In this document: positions 18,563-27,860 of the stretch, one piece after another
Layout: each line of letters begins with the position of its first letter
How positions within the stretch are numbered: position 1 is the stretch's first letter
DNA from: an uncultured Aquimarina sp.
GTDB taxonomy: Bacteria; Bacteroidota; Bacteroidia; Flavobacteriales; Flavobacteriaceae
Direction: 5' to 3'
Length of the DNA: 64,000 nt
Assembly: GCA_947498935.1 (NCBI GenBank)
Contig: CANMMM010000011.1
Coordinates: 1 to 64,000 of the forward strand
The notes under the pieces: model-generated
Databases searched by the model: none
Seen by the model: only the letters and a program-made list of their open reading frames with translations
Told to the model about the DNA's origin: nothing
Position numbers and translations under genes: made by a program

Positions 18563-20773
18563 ATGAAAATTTATACGATACAGCGGTACATTTGCCTTCT
18601 ATGCCTATCTCTATGCTGTAGCTTTTTATACCCTCAGCGATATGAAGAGATGTCTTTTTCTGATCTTAAAAAAACCATCGTAGATACCGAAGCACACCTG
18701 AGCTCTATCGGTAGGGCCAATGGGATTATTATCATAGAACAAATCATAGATATAGCAGAAAAATTCAACGGTAATCAACAATATTATCTCAAAGGAAGTG
18801 CCTACAATGCACTTGGTAAAATTCACTACGCGACTAAAGATTTTGAAGAAGCCATCCGGAATTATAAAACAGCCGAGTTATTCATCAAAGAACTCGATAC
18901 ATTTCCAGAACTAGCGATTGATGTATATAATAACATCGCTAAAGTATACTTAGATGGGTATAACAAACCCGGAAGAGCCTTACAGAAAATTAAGCATATC
19001 TATGCCAAATCCAAAAATCTAAACGAACAGACACAACATAGTATCGCGCTAAACCTAGCCAATATCTATATCAAAACCAAGCATTACAACAAGGCCTATA
19101 AACTACTTAGAAAATGCAGAAAGTATTTTACAGCCAATCAAGAAGATATTTCTAAACTAGTATTAACCTACACCACTTATGGAGAGTATTTTGCCGTAAA
19201 CAATCAATATGCTAATGCTGTAAAGTATTATGAAAAGGCAGCCTCTATGGCCGAAAAAAACAAATTGTTTAGACAAGCCATGACGATCTATCGAAAATAC
19301 GAAAACCTACTCGTACGTACAGGTAGACATGCCCAAGCCTATGCCATTCTAAAAAAATATACCAAGCACCATCAAACAGCGCTGGAGATCGAAAAACTCG
19401 AAGCAGATCAATACAAGCAAAAACTAACAATTAGCGAAGAAAAAAAGACGATCGAAACCCAAAAAGCACAACAGTCCAAAACGATATCGATCTTTACACT
19501 ATCCCTACTCTTATTATGCCTTATCCTTTTCTGTTTCTTTATATACAACCACAATAAGACAAAGATTTTAGGTAAAAATCTAGCCATTCGCAATAAGGAA
19601 TTGAAAAAGGAAAAAGAGAATTCAGACCGTTTAGCTGCCGTAAAAACAAAATTTATATCTACGGTTAGCCACGAGCTTAGAACACCCTTATACGGCGTTG
19701 TAGGGCTTTCTTCCATCCTGATGGAGCGTATCAAAGACGAAGAAAATCATAAATTCATCAAACTCATGAAATTTTCAGCAGATCATTTACTAAATTTAAT
19801 CAATGATGTGCTACAAGTAACCAAAATGGAAGCTTATGAAATAAAGCTTGACAACGCAACATACAATATCAAGAATCTTGCAGATGATATCAAGAATTCC
19901 TTTGAATTCCAGACAGAAAAAAATGGAAATACACTACACCTTAACTTCGATCCTACCATCCCCAATCAATTAATTGGAGATTCCGTAAGGCTGTCACAGA
20001 TATTAATCAATCTGATCAGTAATGCCAATAAATTCACTAAAAACGGAAACATTTGGTTAAACTTTATCAATCCTGTCATTACAGACGATTCAGTAGCCAT
20101 TACCTTCGAGATCAAAGATGATGGACGAGGCATCCCTCTAGACAAACAAGACATGGTATTTAATAAGTTTTCTCAGGCAGATGCTAAAGACCATACCACA
20201 GGTACTGGATTAGGACTACATATTGTCAAAAGCCTTGTAGAATTGCACGGTGGCACTATACAGTTACAAAGTACGCCAAGATCAGGAGCTACGTTTTACT
20301 TTACCATTTCTTTTGAAATTGATCCAACAGCCACTATCCAAGAAGATCATAAAGCCGCTAAGAATTGCATCCCTCTAATGGATACTGATAATTATACCAT
20401 TTTGATTGTAGAGGACAATAAGATCAATCAAATTGTGACCCAAAACATCCTAAAATCCAAAGGATACCATTCTGAAATCGCTTCTGATGGACTTATTGCA
20501 GTACAAATGACCAAAGAAAATTCGTATGATCTAATATTGATGGATCTAAATATGCCGAATATGGGCGGTATGGAAGCCACCAAGATCATACGTGAGTTCG
20601 ATACGCATACCCCTATCGTAGCACTGACCGCTTCTGATACCGAAGACACCTTAGAAGCCATCTTTGACCCAGAATCAGGTTTCAATGATTTCCTCAGAAA
20701 ACCCTATAAAAACATGGAATTCTTCCGTAAAATCAATGAAAACCTAAGCAATACCATTCCTAAAGCTTCTTAA
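18563..20773 (+). CDS. TPR-containing hybrid sensor histidine kinase/response regulator
   Basis: The protein has 736 residues. A signal-like segment at residues 5-25 precedes a predicted periplasmic TPR array (about 75-270). A transmembrane helix lies at about 308-328 (IFTLSLLLLCLILFCFFIY), followed by a short coiled linker. In the HisKA domain the phospho-acceptor is His370 (STVSHELRTP). The ATPase domain has an N box around 481-490, G1 DDGRGIP at 519-525 and G2 GTGLGL at 547-552. A C-terminal receiver domain (about 611-730) has the acid pair E617/D618, phospho-acceptor D661 (LILMDLNMP) and K713 (LRKPY). All catalytic residues are present. No response regulator or output gene lies next to it, so the signal and target are unknown. 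Confidence 0.94.
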   Translation: MKIYTIQRYICLLCLSLCCSFLYPQRYEEMSFSDLKKTIVDTEAHLSSIGRANGIIIIEQIIDIAEKFNGNQQYYLKGSAYNALGKIHYATKDFEEAIRNYKTAELFIKELDTFPELAIDVYNNIAKVYLDGYNKPGRALQKIKHIYAKSKNLNEQTQHSIALNLANIYIKTKHYNKAYKLLRKCRKYFTANQEDISKLVLTYTTYGEYFAVNNQYANAVKYYEKAASMAEKNKLFRQAMTIYRKYENLLVRTGRHAQAYAILKKYTKHHQTALEIEKLEADQYKQKLTISEEKKTIETQKAQQSKTISIFTLSLLLLCLILFCFFIYNHNKTKILGKNLAIRNKELKKEKENSDRLAAVKTKFISTVSHELRTPLYGVVGLSSILMERIKDEENHKFIKLMKFSADHLLNLINDVLQVTKMEAYEIKLDNATYNIKNLADDIKNSFEFQTEKNGNTLHLNFDPTIPNQLIGDSVRLSQILINLISNANKFTKNGNIWLNFINPVITDDSVAITFEIKDDGRGIPLDKQDMVFNKFSQADAKDHTTGTGLGLHIVKSLVELHGGTIQLQSTPRSGATFYFTISFEIDPTATIQEDHKAAKNCIPLMDTDNYTILIVEDNKINQIVTQNILKSKGYHSEIASDGLIAVQMTKENSYDLILMDLNMPNMGGMEATKIIREFDTHTPIVALTASDTEDTLEAIFDPESGFNDFLRKPYKNMEFFRKINENLSNTIPKAS

Positions 20774-20811
20774 TTGGTAAATAGTATAACATCTACAATC
20801 ATATGCTACAG

Positions 20812-20857
20812 AATACAAAAAGCTTCCTATCAAACCGATAGAAAGCTTTTTGTATTA
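20812..20857. terminator. Intrinsic terminator after the hybrid kinase
   Basis: AATACAAAAAGCTT pairs with AAGCTTTTTGTATT, and CTATC with GATAG inside, giving a long stem with a 4-5 nt loop and a T-run. It can work in both directions. Confidence 0.88.
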
Positions 20858-20930
20858 TTTCAGTCCCCATATACTTACGTAATCGTAATGACACCCATAG
20901 GGTTTATTTATTCTTTAAAAAAAAACCCAG

Positions 20931-20956
20931 CTACCGCTAGTCTGTGACTAGTGGCG
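20931..20956 (+). repeat. REP-like hairpin R1 flanking the RAYT gene
   Basis: CCGCTAGTC-tgt-GACTAGTGG forms a 9-bp stem (one G-T) with a 3-nt loop, preceded by CTA. The same 26 bases recur exactly at 22715-22740. It lies directly beyond the 3' end of the transposase gene. Confidence 0.85.
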
Positions 20957-20959
20957 TTA

Positions 20960-21529
20960 CTATTTTGTTAAGCCTAATAAGTATCCATCACTATCAATTT
21001 CTAAAATGGTATGATCATCGACATAATTCCTAGCACTACTATATTTCCAATCTACAGAATCTGATACAAAACCTGATTCTATTGGATTATTATGAATATA
21101 ATTTATTTTTTGTTGAATAACTTTGTCAGTCCATAATTCTACTGGTTTATTATGCTGTTGCCAAAATTGTCTATATCTAACAGTAGTATTTCTGTTACCA
21201 GCCTTTTCAAACATCCATAATAACCATTCTTTCCTACTCTCTTGAGGATTATTTTCTATTGCCTGAATTACTTTTTTGGATGTATGTTTTTTGAAATCTC
21301 TAATCAATCCTGAAGGATCATCATTACCTGAACGAAATATAAAATGTACGTGGCTCGGCATAAAACAATAAGCATATACTTCCATTCCCTTATTTTTCCT
21401 ACAATACCGCACACTATCTGCCAATACATCAAAATACATTTGCCTTGTAAAAACATCTATCCAGTAAACCGTTGCAAAACTTACAAAATACAGACCGCTC
21501 TTATTATGGAATTTGTAATTTCTACTCAT
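20960..21529 (-). CDS. REP-associated tyrosine transposase (RAYT, Y1_Tnp / IS200-like)
   Basis: The start is at the ATG at 21529 (MSRNYKFHNKSG), giving 189 residues. Y1 transposase features are visible: an N-terminal strand LYFVSFATVYW, the HUH motif in MPSHVHFIF (about 57-65), and the catalytic tyrosine helix in KINYIHNNP (about 142-150). The C-terminal YSSARNY segment is typical of RAYTs. These enzymes nick and join single-stranded DNA at REP hairpins. Here the gene lies in a block bounded by two identical REP-like hairpins and followed upstream by two more hairpin copies, as expected of a RAYT with its own REPs. It looks intact. Confidence 0.92.
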   Translation of the reverse strand: MSRNYKFHNKSGLYFVSFATVYWIDVFTRQMYFDVLADSVRYCRKNKGMEVYAYCFMPSHVHFIFRSGNDDPSGLIRDFKKHTSKKVIQAIENNPQESRKEWLLWMFEKAGNRNTTVRYRQFWQQHNKPVELWTDKVIQQKINYIHNNPIESGFVSDSVDWKYSSARNYVDDHTILEIDSDGYLLGLTK

Positions 21530-21677
21530 ATAACCAAAATACAAAAAGCTATGATAATGATAGGATCACTTTTTGTTTTATTTTAGTATCCATAACCATG
21601 CCTAATCGCAACGATACTCGTAGGATTACTTTATTCTAAAAAAACAAAACCTATATAAAAATAGATCGTGGCATTTG

Positions 21678-21745
21678 TTATTTCTTACTCTTATCGTTTA
21701 CTCTTACCCTGCCAAGCTGTACCGCCACTAGTTTTGGAAACTAGC
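21678..21745 (+). repeat. Direct repeat copy 1 with hairpin R3
   Basis: A segment of about 68 bp (ttactcttatcg ... ccctgccaagctgtaccgcc) ends in the hairpin CTAGTTT-tgg-AAACTAG, with CCG and CGG outside. A near-identical copy begins at 21772. The CTAG-centred stem resembles R1/R2, so it is probably another REP of the same RAYT. Confidence 0.75.
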
Positions 21746-21771
21746 GGGAGCGGGGGATCGTGGTTTTTTTA

Positions 21772-21840
21772 TTATTTACTTACTCTTATCGCTTACTCTT
21801 ACCCTGCCAAGCTGTACCGCCACTAGTTTTGAAAACTAGC
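21772..21840 (+). repeat. Direct repeat copy 2 with hairpin R4
   Basis: This is the second copy of the segment at 21678-21745, with a few substitutions and one insertion. The hairpin here is CTAGTTT-tga-AAACTAG. It is followed by a diverged tail (CATTAGCGCATACTAGGACG). Confidence 0.75.
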
Positions 21841-22078
21841 ATTAGCGCATACTAGGACGAGCGGGAGCCTTTTCCTTTCTCGCTTCACACAGACAGATCA
21901 CTCTAACTGCATCAGAAAGGTAGTTTGATACCCGCTCCTGTAAGCCGATATCGGTAGACCTACTACCATCTTATTTTTAGTTACAAAAATCTTTCGATTC
22001 TCTCATAGCACACCTTTCGGGAGCGGGACATCGCGCTAGCGGTTATTTAGTTTTGCTCGCGCCATCGGGGCGGGTAAA

Positions 22079-22687
22079 CTAGTTTGCTAGTATTACTTTG
22101 TTTAATTTTAGTTCACAATTTCTTAATATGAATTTATAAATAACAGAGGTCTCATAAATCTCCTCATCCTCATAAAACTCATAATACATAGAAAATATTA
22201 ACTCTTTATCAAAATCATTAAATTTTGCACTTAATTTATACTTTGTTTCAATATTTCCTTTTTCATCAGATTTATATTTTATTTCAGCTTCACACAAACC
22301 TTTACTAATTAGGTAATTAACATCAATATCCATAAGACTTTCAATTAATTCCAACGGAAAAATTTGCTGGTGATATTTATCAAAATCGTCTTCATTTAAA
22401 TCTCTAGAAAAATCATAATTTTCATCTTCTGAATCCATGAATATCAAATGCCATATATTTGCATTGGTAAATGGAAAATCAATATACTTTTTAACATCTT
22501 CAATATTGTTTAACTTCAATTCTTTCCGAAAAGAATTAAAGTTTTCTGACAGCTTGCAAGAATTTTTATTAAAATCATTCACAATCTCTTTAATATTCTC
22601 TTTTTTGGATTGGTATCCTTTATAATTATTTATTTGATCACAAAAACTAAACAAAAATATTATAGCTATTTGAAAGATATACTTCAT
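22079..22687 (-). CDS. Hypothetical lipoprotein in the RAYT/REP block
   Basis: The protein has 202 residues. It starts with a short signal with a likely lipobox (IIFLFSFCDQ, cysteine near residue 16). The rest is rich in Lys, Asp, Glu and Asn, with a helix-forming middle and the late segment KFILRNCELKLNKVIL. No family is recognised. It is markedly more AT-rich than the flanking metabolic genes and lies between REP-like hairpins, which suggests recent acquisition together with the RAYT block. It is a real gene on codon pattern and signal, but its function is unknown. Confidence 0.65.
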   Translation of the reverse strand: MKYIFQIAIIFLFSFCDQINNYKGYQSKKENIKEIVNDFNKNSCKLSENFNSFRKELKLNNIEDVKKYIDFPFTNANIWHLIFMDSEDENYDFSRDLNEDDFDKYHQQIFPLELIESLMDIDVNYLISKGLCEAEIKYKSDEKGNIETKYKLSAKFNDFDKELIFSMYYEFYEDEEIYETSVIYKFILRNCELKLNKVILAN

Positions 22688-22714
22688 AGTTAATTTTCTT
22701 TTATTGCCCCAAGG

Positions 22715-22740
22715 CTACCGCTAGTCTGTGACTAGTGGCG
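22715..22740 (+). repeat. REP-like hairpin R2, identical to R1
   Basis: This is an exact 26-base copy of the sequence at 20931-20956, in the same orientation. It lies 24 bp beyond the leuB stop codon and may also act as its transcript end. With R1 it brackets the RAYT and lipoprotein genes. Confidence 0.85.
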
Positions 22741-22764
22741 TCCTTATCAGAAATGTTATAAAAA

Positions 22765-23874
22765 CTAGATAATCGTAGACTGTCCTACGTGGATATTCTC
22801 AAAATTAATATTAGAATCTTCGGGATTAAGGATGTAATCGTAGATAAAATCGCCGACTTTTTCGGCAGTCAGTGGATTTTTAGTACTGAGATCTGCTGTG
22901 GTTAGATGTAGTTCTAAGGCTTTTTCTACCGCTTTTTGCACAGCAATTGCTTCTTTGTGTAGTTTAAAATGTGCCAACAGCATGGCTACTGACAGAATCG
23001 AAGCCATCGGGTTGATGATTCTGTTTCCTCCCTGTTCTGGAAAGGCTCCATGCATCGGCTCGAACAAACAGCAAGTAGCTCCGATAGAAGCCGAAGCCAA
23101 TAAGCCCATAGAACCACTGAGCACGCTCACCTGATCTGCTATAATGTTACCAAACATATTATCTGTAAGAATAACATCAAATGCTTTTGGATTGAGCACC
23201 AATTGCATCGCAGCATCATCTACAAACAGGCAGTCTACCGTCACATCTGGATATTGATCCGCCATGGCTAATACTACTTTTCTCCATAGTTTAGAAGAAG
23301 CCAGTATATTCGCTTTGTCTACTAAAGTCAGGTGTTTTTTTCGTTGTTGTGCAGATCGAAATGCCAAGTGCGCAATTCTTTCGATTTCCTCTTGTGTATA
23401 TTCGCAGATATCTGATGCAATAGTCCCCTGATCATTGATCGCTTTTTTTCCGAAATAAATACCACTAGCAAGTTCGCGATAAATCACAATATTGATTCCT
23501 GCAATCAATTCTTTTTTTAGCGGTGCATGCTCTATCAAACCTTCATAGGCTCTCACAGGGCGAATATTAGCAAATAACCCTAAAGCCTTTCTAAGTTGTA
23601 ATAGTCCATCTTCAGGCCGCACCGTGTCATATTGATCATAGTTGAGTGCACCTACTGCTCCTAGCAGAATAGCATCAGTATCAGCACACAACTCTAATGT
23701 TTTTTTAGGTAGTGCTTCTCCTGTTTTATCGATAGCTACGCCACCGATCAGCCCATCCCTAAAGGTAAAAACATGATCAAAACTATGGGCTATTGCTTCT
23801 AGTACTTTAATTGCCTGTGCTGTTACCACAGGACCTACTCCATCTCCAGATAATACCGCAATCTCTAGCTTCAT
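22765..23874 (-). CDS. leuB: 3-isopropylmalate dehydrogenase
   Basis: The protein has 369 residues, the usual length. It oxidises and decarboxylates 3-isopropylmalate to 2-oxoisocaproate in leucine biosynthesis, with NAD+. Visible motifs are the N-terminal LSGDGVGPVV, the substrate loop with LLQLRKALGLFANIRPVR, the YRELASGIYFG motif, the metal-binding DNMFGNIIAD and the NAD-binding MHGAFPEQGGNRI. It lies 40 bp downstream of leuA on the same strand, forming a leuAB pair. leuC and leuD are not in the window. The downstream hairpin R2 may mark the operon end. Confidence 0.95.
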   Translation of the reverse strand: MKLEIAVLSGDGVGPVVTAQAIKVLEAIAHSFDHVFTFRDGLIGGVAIDKTGEALPKKTLELCADTDAILLGAVGALNYDQYDTVRPEDGLLQLRKALGLFANIRPVRAYEGLIEHAPLKKELIAGINIVIYRELASGIYFGKKAINDQGTIASDICEYTQEEIERIAHLAFRSAQQRKKHLTLVDKANILASSKLWRKVVLAMADQYPDVTVDCLFVDDAAMQLVLNPKAFDVILTDNMFGNIIADQVSVLSGSMGLLASASIGATCCLFEPMHGAFPEQGGNRIINPMASILSVAMLLAHFKLHKEAIAVQKAVEKALELHLTTADLSTKNPLTAEKVGDFIYDYILNPEDSNINFENIHVGQSTII

Positions 23875-23914
23875 AGTTTTGATCCGTTTTTTATACGTAT
23901 CAGTGTACAGTGTT

Positions 23915-25081
23915 TTAAGCTGTGACCGATACGTTTGATTTTTTCATGATTTCGTGAATATCTTCATCCACGACTTCTTTTTTCTTATCTGCATACTTCA
24001 AGAATTCTTGGTACACATCATCTAACTGCAATTTAGTCAATTCGTACCCAATTTTCTTTGCTCGGTATGCCAATGCAGCTCTTCCGCTTCGTGCAGTAAG
24101 TACAATTGCAGATTCTGTAACTCCTACTTCTGCAGGATCTATAATCTCATACGTTTCTCTATTCTTTATCACTCCGTCTTGGTGGATACCTGAACTATGT
24201 GCAAAAGCATTGGCGCCTACAATCGCTTTATTAGGCTGCACCATCATCCCCATACTCTCAGAAACCATTAGGCTCGTATCGTATAATAATTTGGTATTGA
24301 TATTCGTATCGATATCTAAGTAAGGATGCTGTCTCATGATCATCACCACTTCTTCTAGTGCCGTATTACCTGCGCGCTCTCCGATACCATTAATTGTACA
24401 TTCGATCTGTCTAGCACCATTGATGGCACCCGCAATAGAATTAGCCGTAGCCAATCCTAAATCATTATGACAGTGGCATGAAATGATCACATCGTCGATC
24501 CCTTTTACATTTTCTTTTAAGTATTTAATCTTTGCACCATACTCTTCTGGTAGGCAATATCCAGTAGTATCAGGAATATTTAGTACAGTCGCTCCAGCTT
24601 TGATCATCGCTTCACACACGCGCGCCAGAAACTCATTATCTGTTCTTCCTGCATCCTCTGCATAGAATTCTACATCCTCTACAAAAGACTTTGCATATTT
24701 TACAGCAGCTACTCCTCTTTCGATTACTTTCTCTTGAGTGGTATTAAACTTATACTTAATATGAGAATCAGACGTACCGATCCCCGTATGTATCCTTGGT
24801 CTTTTGGCATATTTTAATGCCTCTGCAGCTACCTTTATATCATTTTCTACAGACCTAGTGAGTCCACAAACCGTAGCATTCTTTACGATTTTTGAAATCT
24901 CTGTTACAGAAGCGAAATCCCCAGGGCTAGATACAGGAAAACCTGCCTCTATCACATCTACTCCTAATAGATCCAGTCGCTCGGCTATGACTAACTTCTG
25001 GTTAGTATTTAACTTACAACCTGGGACTTGCTCTCCATCTCTTAGCGTTGTATCGAATATTTGGACTTTGTTATCACTCAT
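23915..25081 (-). CDS. leuA: 2-isopropylmalate synthase, short form
   Basis: The protein has 388 residues. It condenses acetyl-CoA with 2-oxoisovalerate, the first committed step to leucine. The N-terminal TIM-barrel motif [13 protein letters not shown] (about 9-21), metal-binding [10 protein letters not shown] and SSGIHQDG are present. The protein ends soon after the barrel and linker, without the roughly 120-residue C-terminal LeuA dimer/regulatory domain found in the 500-residue enzymes. Leucine feedback by that domain is therefore not expected. Short forms are seen in Bacteroidota. Homocitrate or related synthases are the main alternatives, but adjacency to leuB favours LeuA. Confidence 0.9.
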   Translation of the reverse strand: MSDNKVQIFDTTLRDGEQVPGCKLNTNQKLVIAERLDLLGVDVIEAGFPVSSPGDFASVTEISKIVKNATVCGLTRSVENDIKVAAEALKYAKRPRIHTGIGTSDSHIKYKFNTTQEKVIERGVAAVKYAKSFVEDVEFYAEDAGRTDNEFLARVCEAMIKAGATVLNIPDTTGYCLPEEYGAKIKYLKENVKGIDDVIISCHCHNDLGLATANSIAGAINGARQIECTINGIGERAGNTALEEVVMIMRQHPYLDIDTNINTKLLYDTSLMVSESMGMMVQPNKAIVGANAFAHSSGIHQDGVIKNRETYEIIDPAEVGVTESAIVLTARSGRAALAYRAKKIGYELTKLQLDDVYQEFLKYADKKKEVVDEDIHEIMKKSNVSVTA

Positions 25082-25287
25082 AGGTATTGTGTGAATTTAT
25101 AGTTTAGTGCTTTGATGAAAAAAATACCATCACAAAGATTATTGATCAGATGTTTTAGTATTCTCTTACGAATTTATATTTTGGGGATTCAAAAAAAGGT
25201 ATTTATATTCATATTTTACAATGCTAAAGTATTTTAAATAAATTACAATATACTAAAAATCAATTAACTATAATATATTTTCTTACA

Positions 25288-26832
25288 ATGACTAATGATC
25301 AAAAAGATCCTTTATTTGTTTTAGTAAAGTCTCTTTCTAAATCGGAAAAGCGACAATTCAAGGTATATGTAGGCCGATTAGGAGTCAATACAGACTCTAA
25401 ATTCTTAGCACTGTTCAATCACTTGGACAAAAGTGAGACATTAGACGAAGAACTCATCATCGCTAAGGGCATTGTAAAAAAACAACAACTCTCTAACTTA
25501 AAAGCACATTTATACAAGCAGATCTTAATCAGTCTCCGATTGAGCCCTGTACACCAGAATGTTCGTTCGCAAATACGCGAACAACTGGATTTTGCAACTA
25601 TCCTATACCATAAAGGACTCTATAAACAGAGTTTAAAAATCTTGGACAAGGCAAAAACCATCGCCAAAGAAAATGAGGAAAATAACATCGCCTACGAAAT
25701 CGTAGAACTAGAAAAAGTAATCGAGACACAGTATATCACACGTAGTATCAATAGCCGTGCCGATGAATTGACCATAGAAGCGAAACTACTGAGCATGAAA
25801 AACGTACTGACCAGTAGACTCTCTAATCTATCCCTACAATTATACGGACTGATGCTAAAAACGGGCTATGTACGCAATGATAAAGAGCACAACGAGGTAA
25901 CCACCTACTTCGAGGAAAAGCTACCCAATTACCAATGGAATATGCTAGGCTTTAGAGAAAAATTATGGTTGTACAAAGCACACTTATGGTATAGTTTTAT
26001 CGTACAAGACTTCTTATCCTGCTACAAATATTCCAAGAAATGGGTAGATATCTTCCACGAACATCCCAAGATGATCGCACTCAATCCCGTGTTTTTTCTC
26101 AGAGGAAATCACTACCTACTAGAATCGCTATACCTTATTAAAGACAAGACACAATTAGAGGATCGATTATCGCAATTCGAAACCACCATCGATAGTGATC
26201 TATTTCCTAAAAATGACAATCTAGCCGTATTGCGCTTTCAATACATCTATAATAATAAGCTGAACATCCATTTTCTAAAAGGTACCTTCGACGAGGGCGA
26301 ATATTTGGTCTCCGAAATACTACAAGGAATCAATGATTATAAAAATCGATTAGACGATCACCATATTATGGTATTGTATTATAAAATAGGATGTCTTTAT
26401 TTCGGGATGGGGAATCATAAAAAATGTATTGAATACCTCACTAAAATCATTCAGAACAAATCGCTAAAAATGCGCGAAGACCTCATGTGTTTCGCCAGAG
26501 TACTCAGTTTAGTAGCCCATTACGAAGCCGGAATGGATTACCACCTAGAAACACAGCTTAAGGAAACGTACCGTTTTTTAATAAAAATGAACGACTTACA
26601 TGCAGTACAAAAAGAGATGATTAAATTTCTAAAAAACCTCGGAGATATCTTTCCGCATCAGATCAAAGATGAGTTCAAGAAATTACACAGCACCCTGCTA
26701 CAATACGAAGAACATCCCTATGAGAAACGCGCTTTTTTATACCTAGATATTTTATCATGGTTAGAAAGCAATATCCAAGGCATACCCGTAGCGGATATTA
26801 TCAAAGAAAAATCCAAAAAACTACTTCGATAA
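25288..26832 (+). CDS. Conserved helical TPR-like protein
   Basis: The protein has 514 residues and no signal peptide. It opens with DQKDPLFVLVKSLSKSEKRQFKVYV, followed by many helical pairs, for example LYHKGLYKQSLKILDKAKTIA (about 112-132) and YFGMGNHKKCIEYLTKI, consistent with degenerate TPR repeats. It is transcribed divergently from leuAB. It looks like a cytoplasmic scaffold or regulator and no catalytic motif is seen. Its stop is followed 26 bp later by family A element A3. Confidence 0.75.
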   Translation: MTNDQKDPLFVLVKSLSKSEKRQFKVYVGRLGVNTDSKFLALFNHLDKSETLDEELIIAKGIVKKQQLSNLKAHLYKQILISLRLSPVHQNVRSQIREQLDFATILYHKGLYKQSLKILDKAKTIAKENEENNIAYEIVELEKVIETQYITRSINSRADELTIEAKLLSMKNVLTSRLSNLSLQLYGLMLKTGYVRNDKEHNEVTTYFEEKLPNYQWNMLGFREKLWLYKAHLWYSFIVQDFLSCYKYSKKWVDIFHEHPKMIALNPVFFLRGNHYLLESLYLIKDKTQLEDRLSQFETTIDSDLFPKNDNLAVLRFQYIYNNKLNIHFLKGTFDEGEYLVSEILQGINDYKNRLDDHHIMVLYYKIGCLYFGMGNHKKCIEYLTKIIQNKSLKMREDLMCFARVLSLVAHYEAGMDYHLETQLKETYRFLIKMNDLHAVQKEMIKFLKNLGDIFPHQIKDEFKKLHSTLLQYEEHPYEKRAFLYLDILSWLESNIQGIPVADIIKEKSKKLLR

Positions 26833-26857
26833 TCTAGTATAGTGCCACTCTTTTTTT

Positions 26858-26945
26858 GGGCGTTCCCACAGGGGTCGGGCTATCCGCTATATCTTTTGGC
26901 AGCACTAAGGTGCTACCAAAAGGATGCCGCTGCTATCCCTAACGC
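26858..26945 (+). repeat. Family A hairpin element, copy A3 (covarying stem)
   Basis: The ends are GGGCGTTCCC and CCCTAACGC. The apical stem is CTTTTGGCAGCAC opposite GTGCTACCAAAAG, quite different in sequence from A1 but still paired, which is compensatory change supporting the fold. It begins 26 bp after the stop codon of the TPR gene, on the same strand. Confidence 0.88.
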
Positions 26946-27038
26946 AATTTTAAAGTCAGTTTTAGTTAGAAATTAAAAAAAGTGACGCTTAAAACGCAAC
27001 GTTTTCCTGTTTTCTGACTCTGATATGTAGTACTCAAT

Positions 27039-27187
27039 GAAATGATTTACACTTTTTTGATTTCAGCGAAAAACCAAGATTTTGTAATCAAATACAGTGA
27101 TTTTTTAGGGAAAAGAAAAAGTCAAGATGAGTTCATTGCATAGCAGTGCTCGAAAATTCAAAAATTGAAAAAAGTTTACATCACTTC
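27039..27187 (-). repeat. Family B element with family C insert, copy B5
   Basis: The outer arms match family B in reversed orientation (GAAATGATTTACACTTTTTT ... AAGTTTACATCACTTC). The interior at about 27107-27134 reads AGGGAAAAGAAAAAG and then TCAAGATGAGTTC, which are family C arm sequences. It thus appears to be a B/C chimera. It lies 35 bp upstream of the lipoprotein start at 27222. Confidence 0.85.
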
Positions 27188-27221
27188 AACACTAAAATTG
27201 TAACAAAACGCTACCCTTTAG

Positions 27222-27860
27222 ATGAAAAAAATCTTTAAATACCTCTTGCTAAGTATCACTACACTATCTATCACCAGCTGTGCTTCTGGGTACAAAAGTA
27301 TCGAACCCAAAACGGTGTATTACAACTCCACCGCCACAGATAAAGATGTAATAGTAGCATATGAATACAATGTACTGAGTAAAAAATACTACAGAAAAGA
27401 AAACAGAAAGGATATCAGGGTAGCTAGTCTAAAAATCACTAACAACTCTGATAAAGATCTAGTATTTGGTAAAGATCTTATATTGGTAAACAGAGATCAA
27501 AAAGAACTTGATTTAGTAGCCAATACACTGGTCTACGAACAACTAAAACAACCTTTCTTAATTTATATCCTATATCTATTAGCAACACCTCTAAAAATTA
27601 CTACCTATGATTCTGTAGATGACGATTTTGTAAGTGATGAATCTACAGAAGATAGTAATATTCCTATCGGACTCATACTAGGACCAGGAATCACAGGAAT
27701 AAATATGGTGAAAGCTGGCACAGCTAATAACAGGTTTAAAAAAGAACTGAATCACTACAACCTAACAGGAAAAACCATCAAAAAGGGAACCACTGCCTAT
27801 GGAATTATCGGTATTAAAGGAAACTCATTTCAGGCATTAGCTATCAAAGTGGTAGAGTAA
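27222..27860 (+). CDS. Hypothetical lipoprotein, first of a duplicated pair
   Basis: The protein has 212 residues, with a lipoprotein signal (SITTLSITSCAS, cysteine near 20). A beta-rich domain includes VASLKITNNSDKDLVFGKDL, a hydrophobic segment around LIYILYLLATPLKI, and a conserved C-terminal KTIKKGTTAYGIIGIKGNSF. It is strikingly similar along its whole length to the gene at 28259, which makes this a tandem duplication. The family is not recognised. The hydrophobic stretch could be a membrane anchor or a buried strand. Confidence 0.78.
   Translation: MKKIFKYLLLSITTLSITSCASGYKSIEPKTVYYNSTATDKDVIVAYEYNVLSKKYYRKENRKDIRVASLKITNNSDKDLVFGKDLILVNRDQKELDLVANTLVYEQLKQPFLIYILYLLATPLKITTYDSVDDDFVSDESTEDSNIPIGLILGPGITGINMVKAGTANNRFKKELNHYNLTGKTIKKGTTAYGIIGIKGNSFQALAIKVVE

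Larger units (their letters stand above)
21530..22078. other. GC-richer intergenic block with REP-like hairpins and a direct repeat
   Basis: This block lies upstream of the RAYT gene. It carries the two direct-repeat copies listed separately, several short words of the type AGCGGGAG (near 21744, 21860 and 22016), and a GC-rich palindromic patch around 22030-22075. No gene is seen. The base composition contrasts with the AT-rich genes on either side. Confidence 0.6.
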
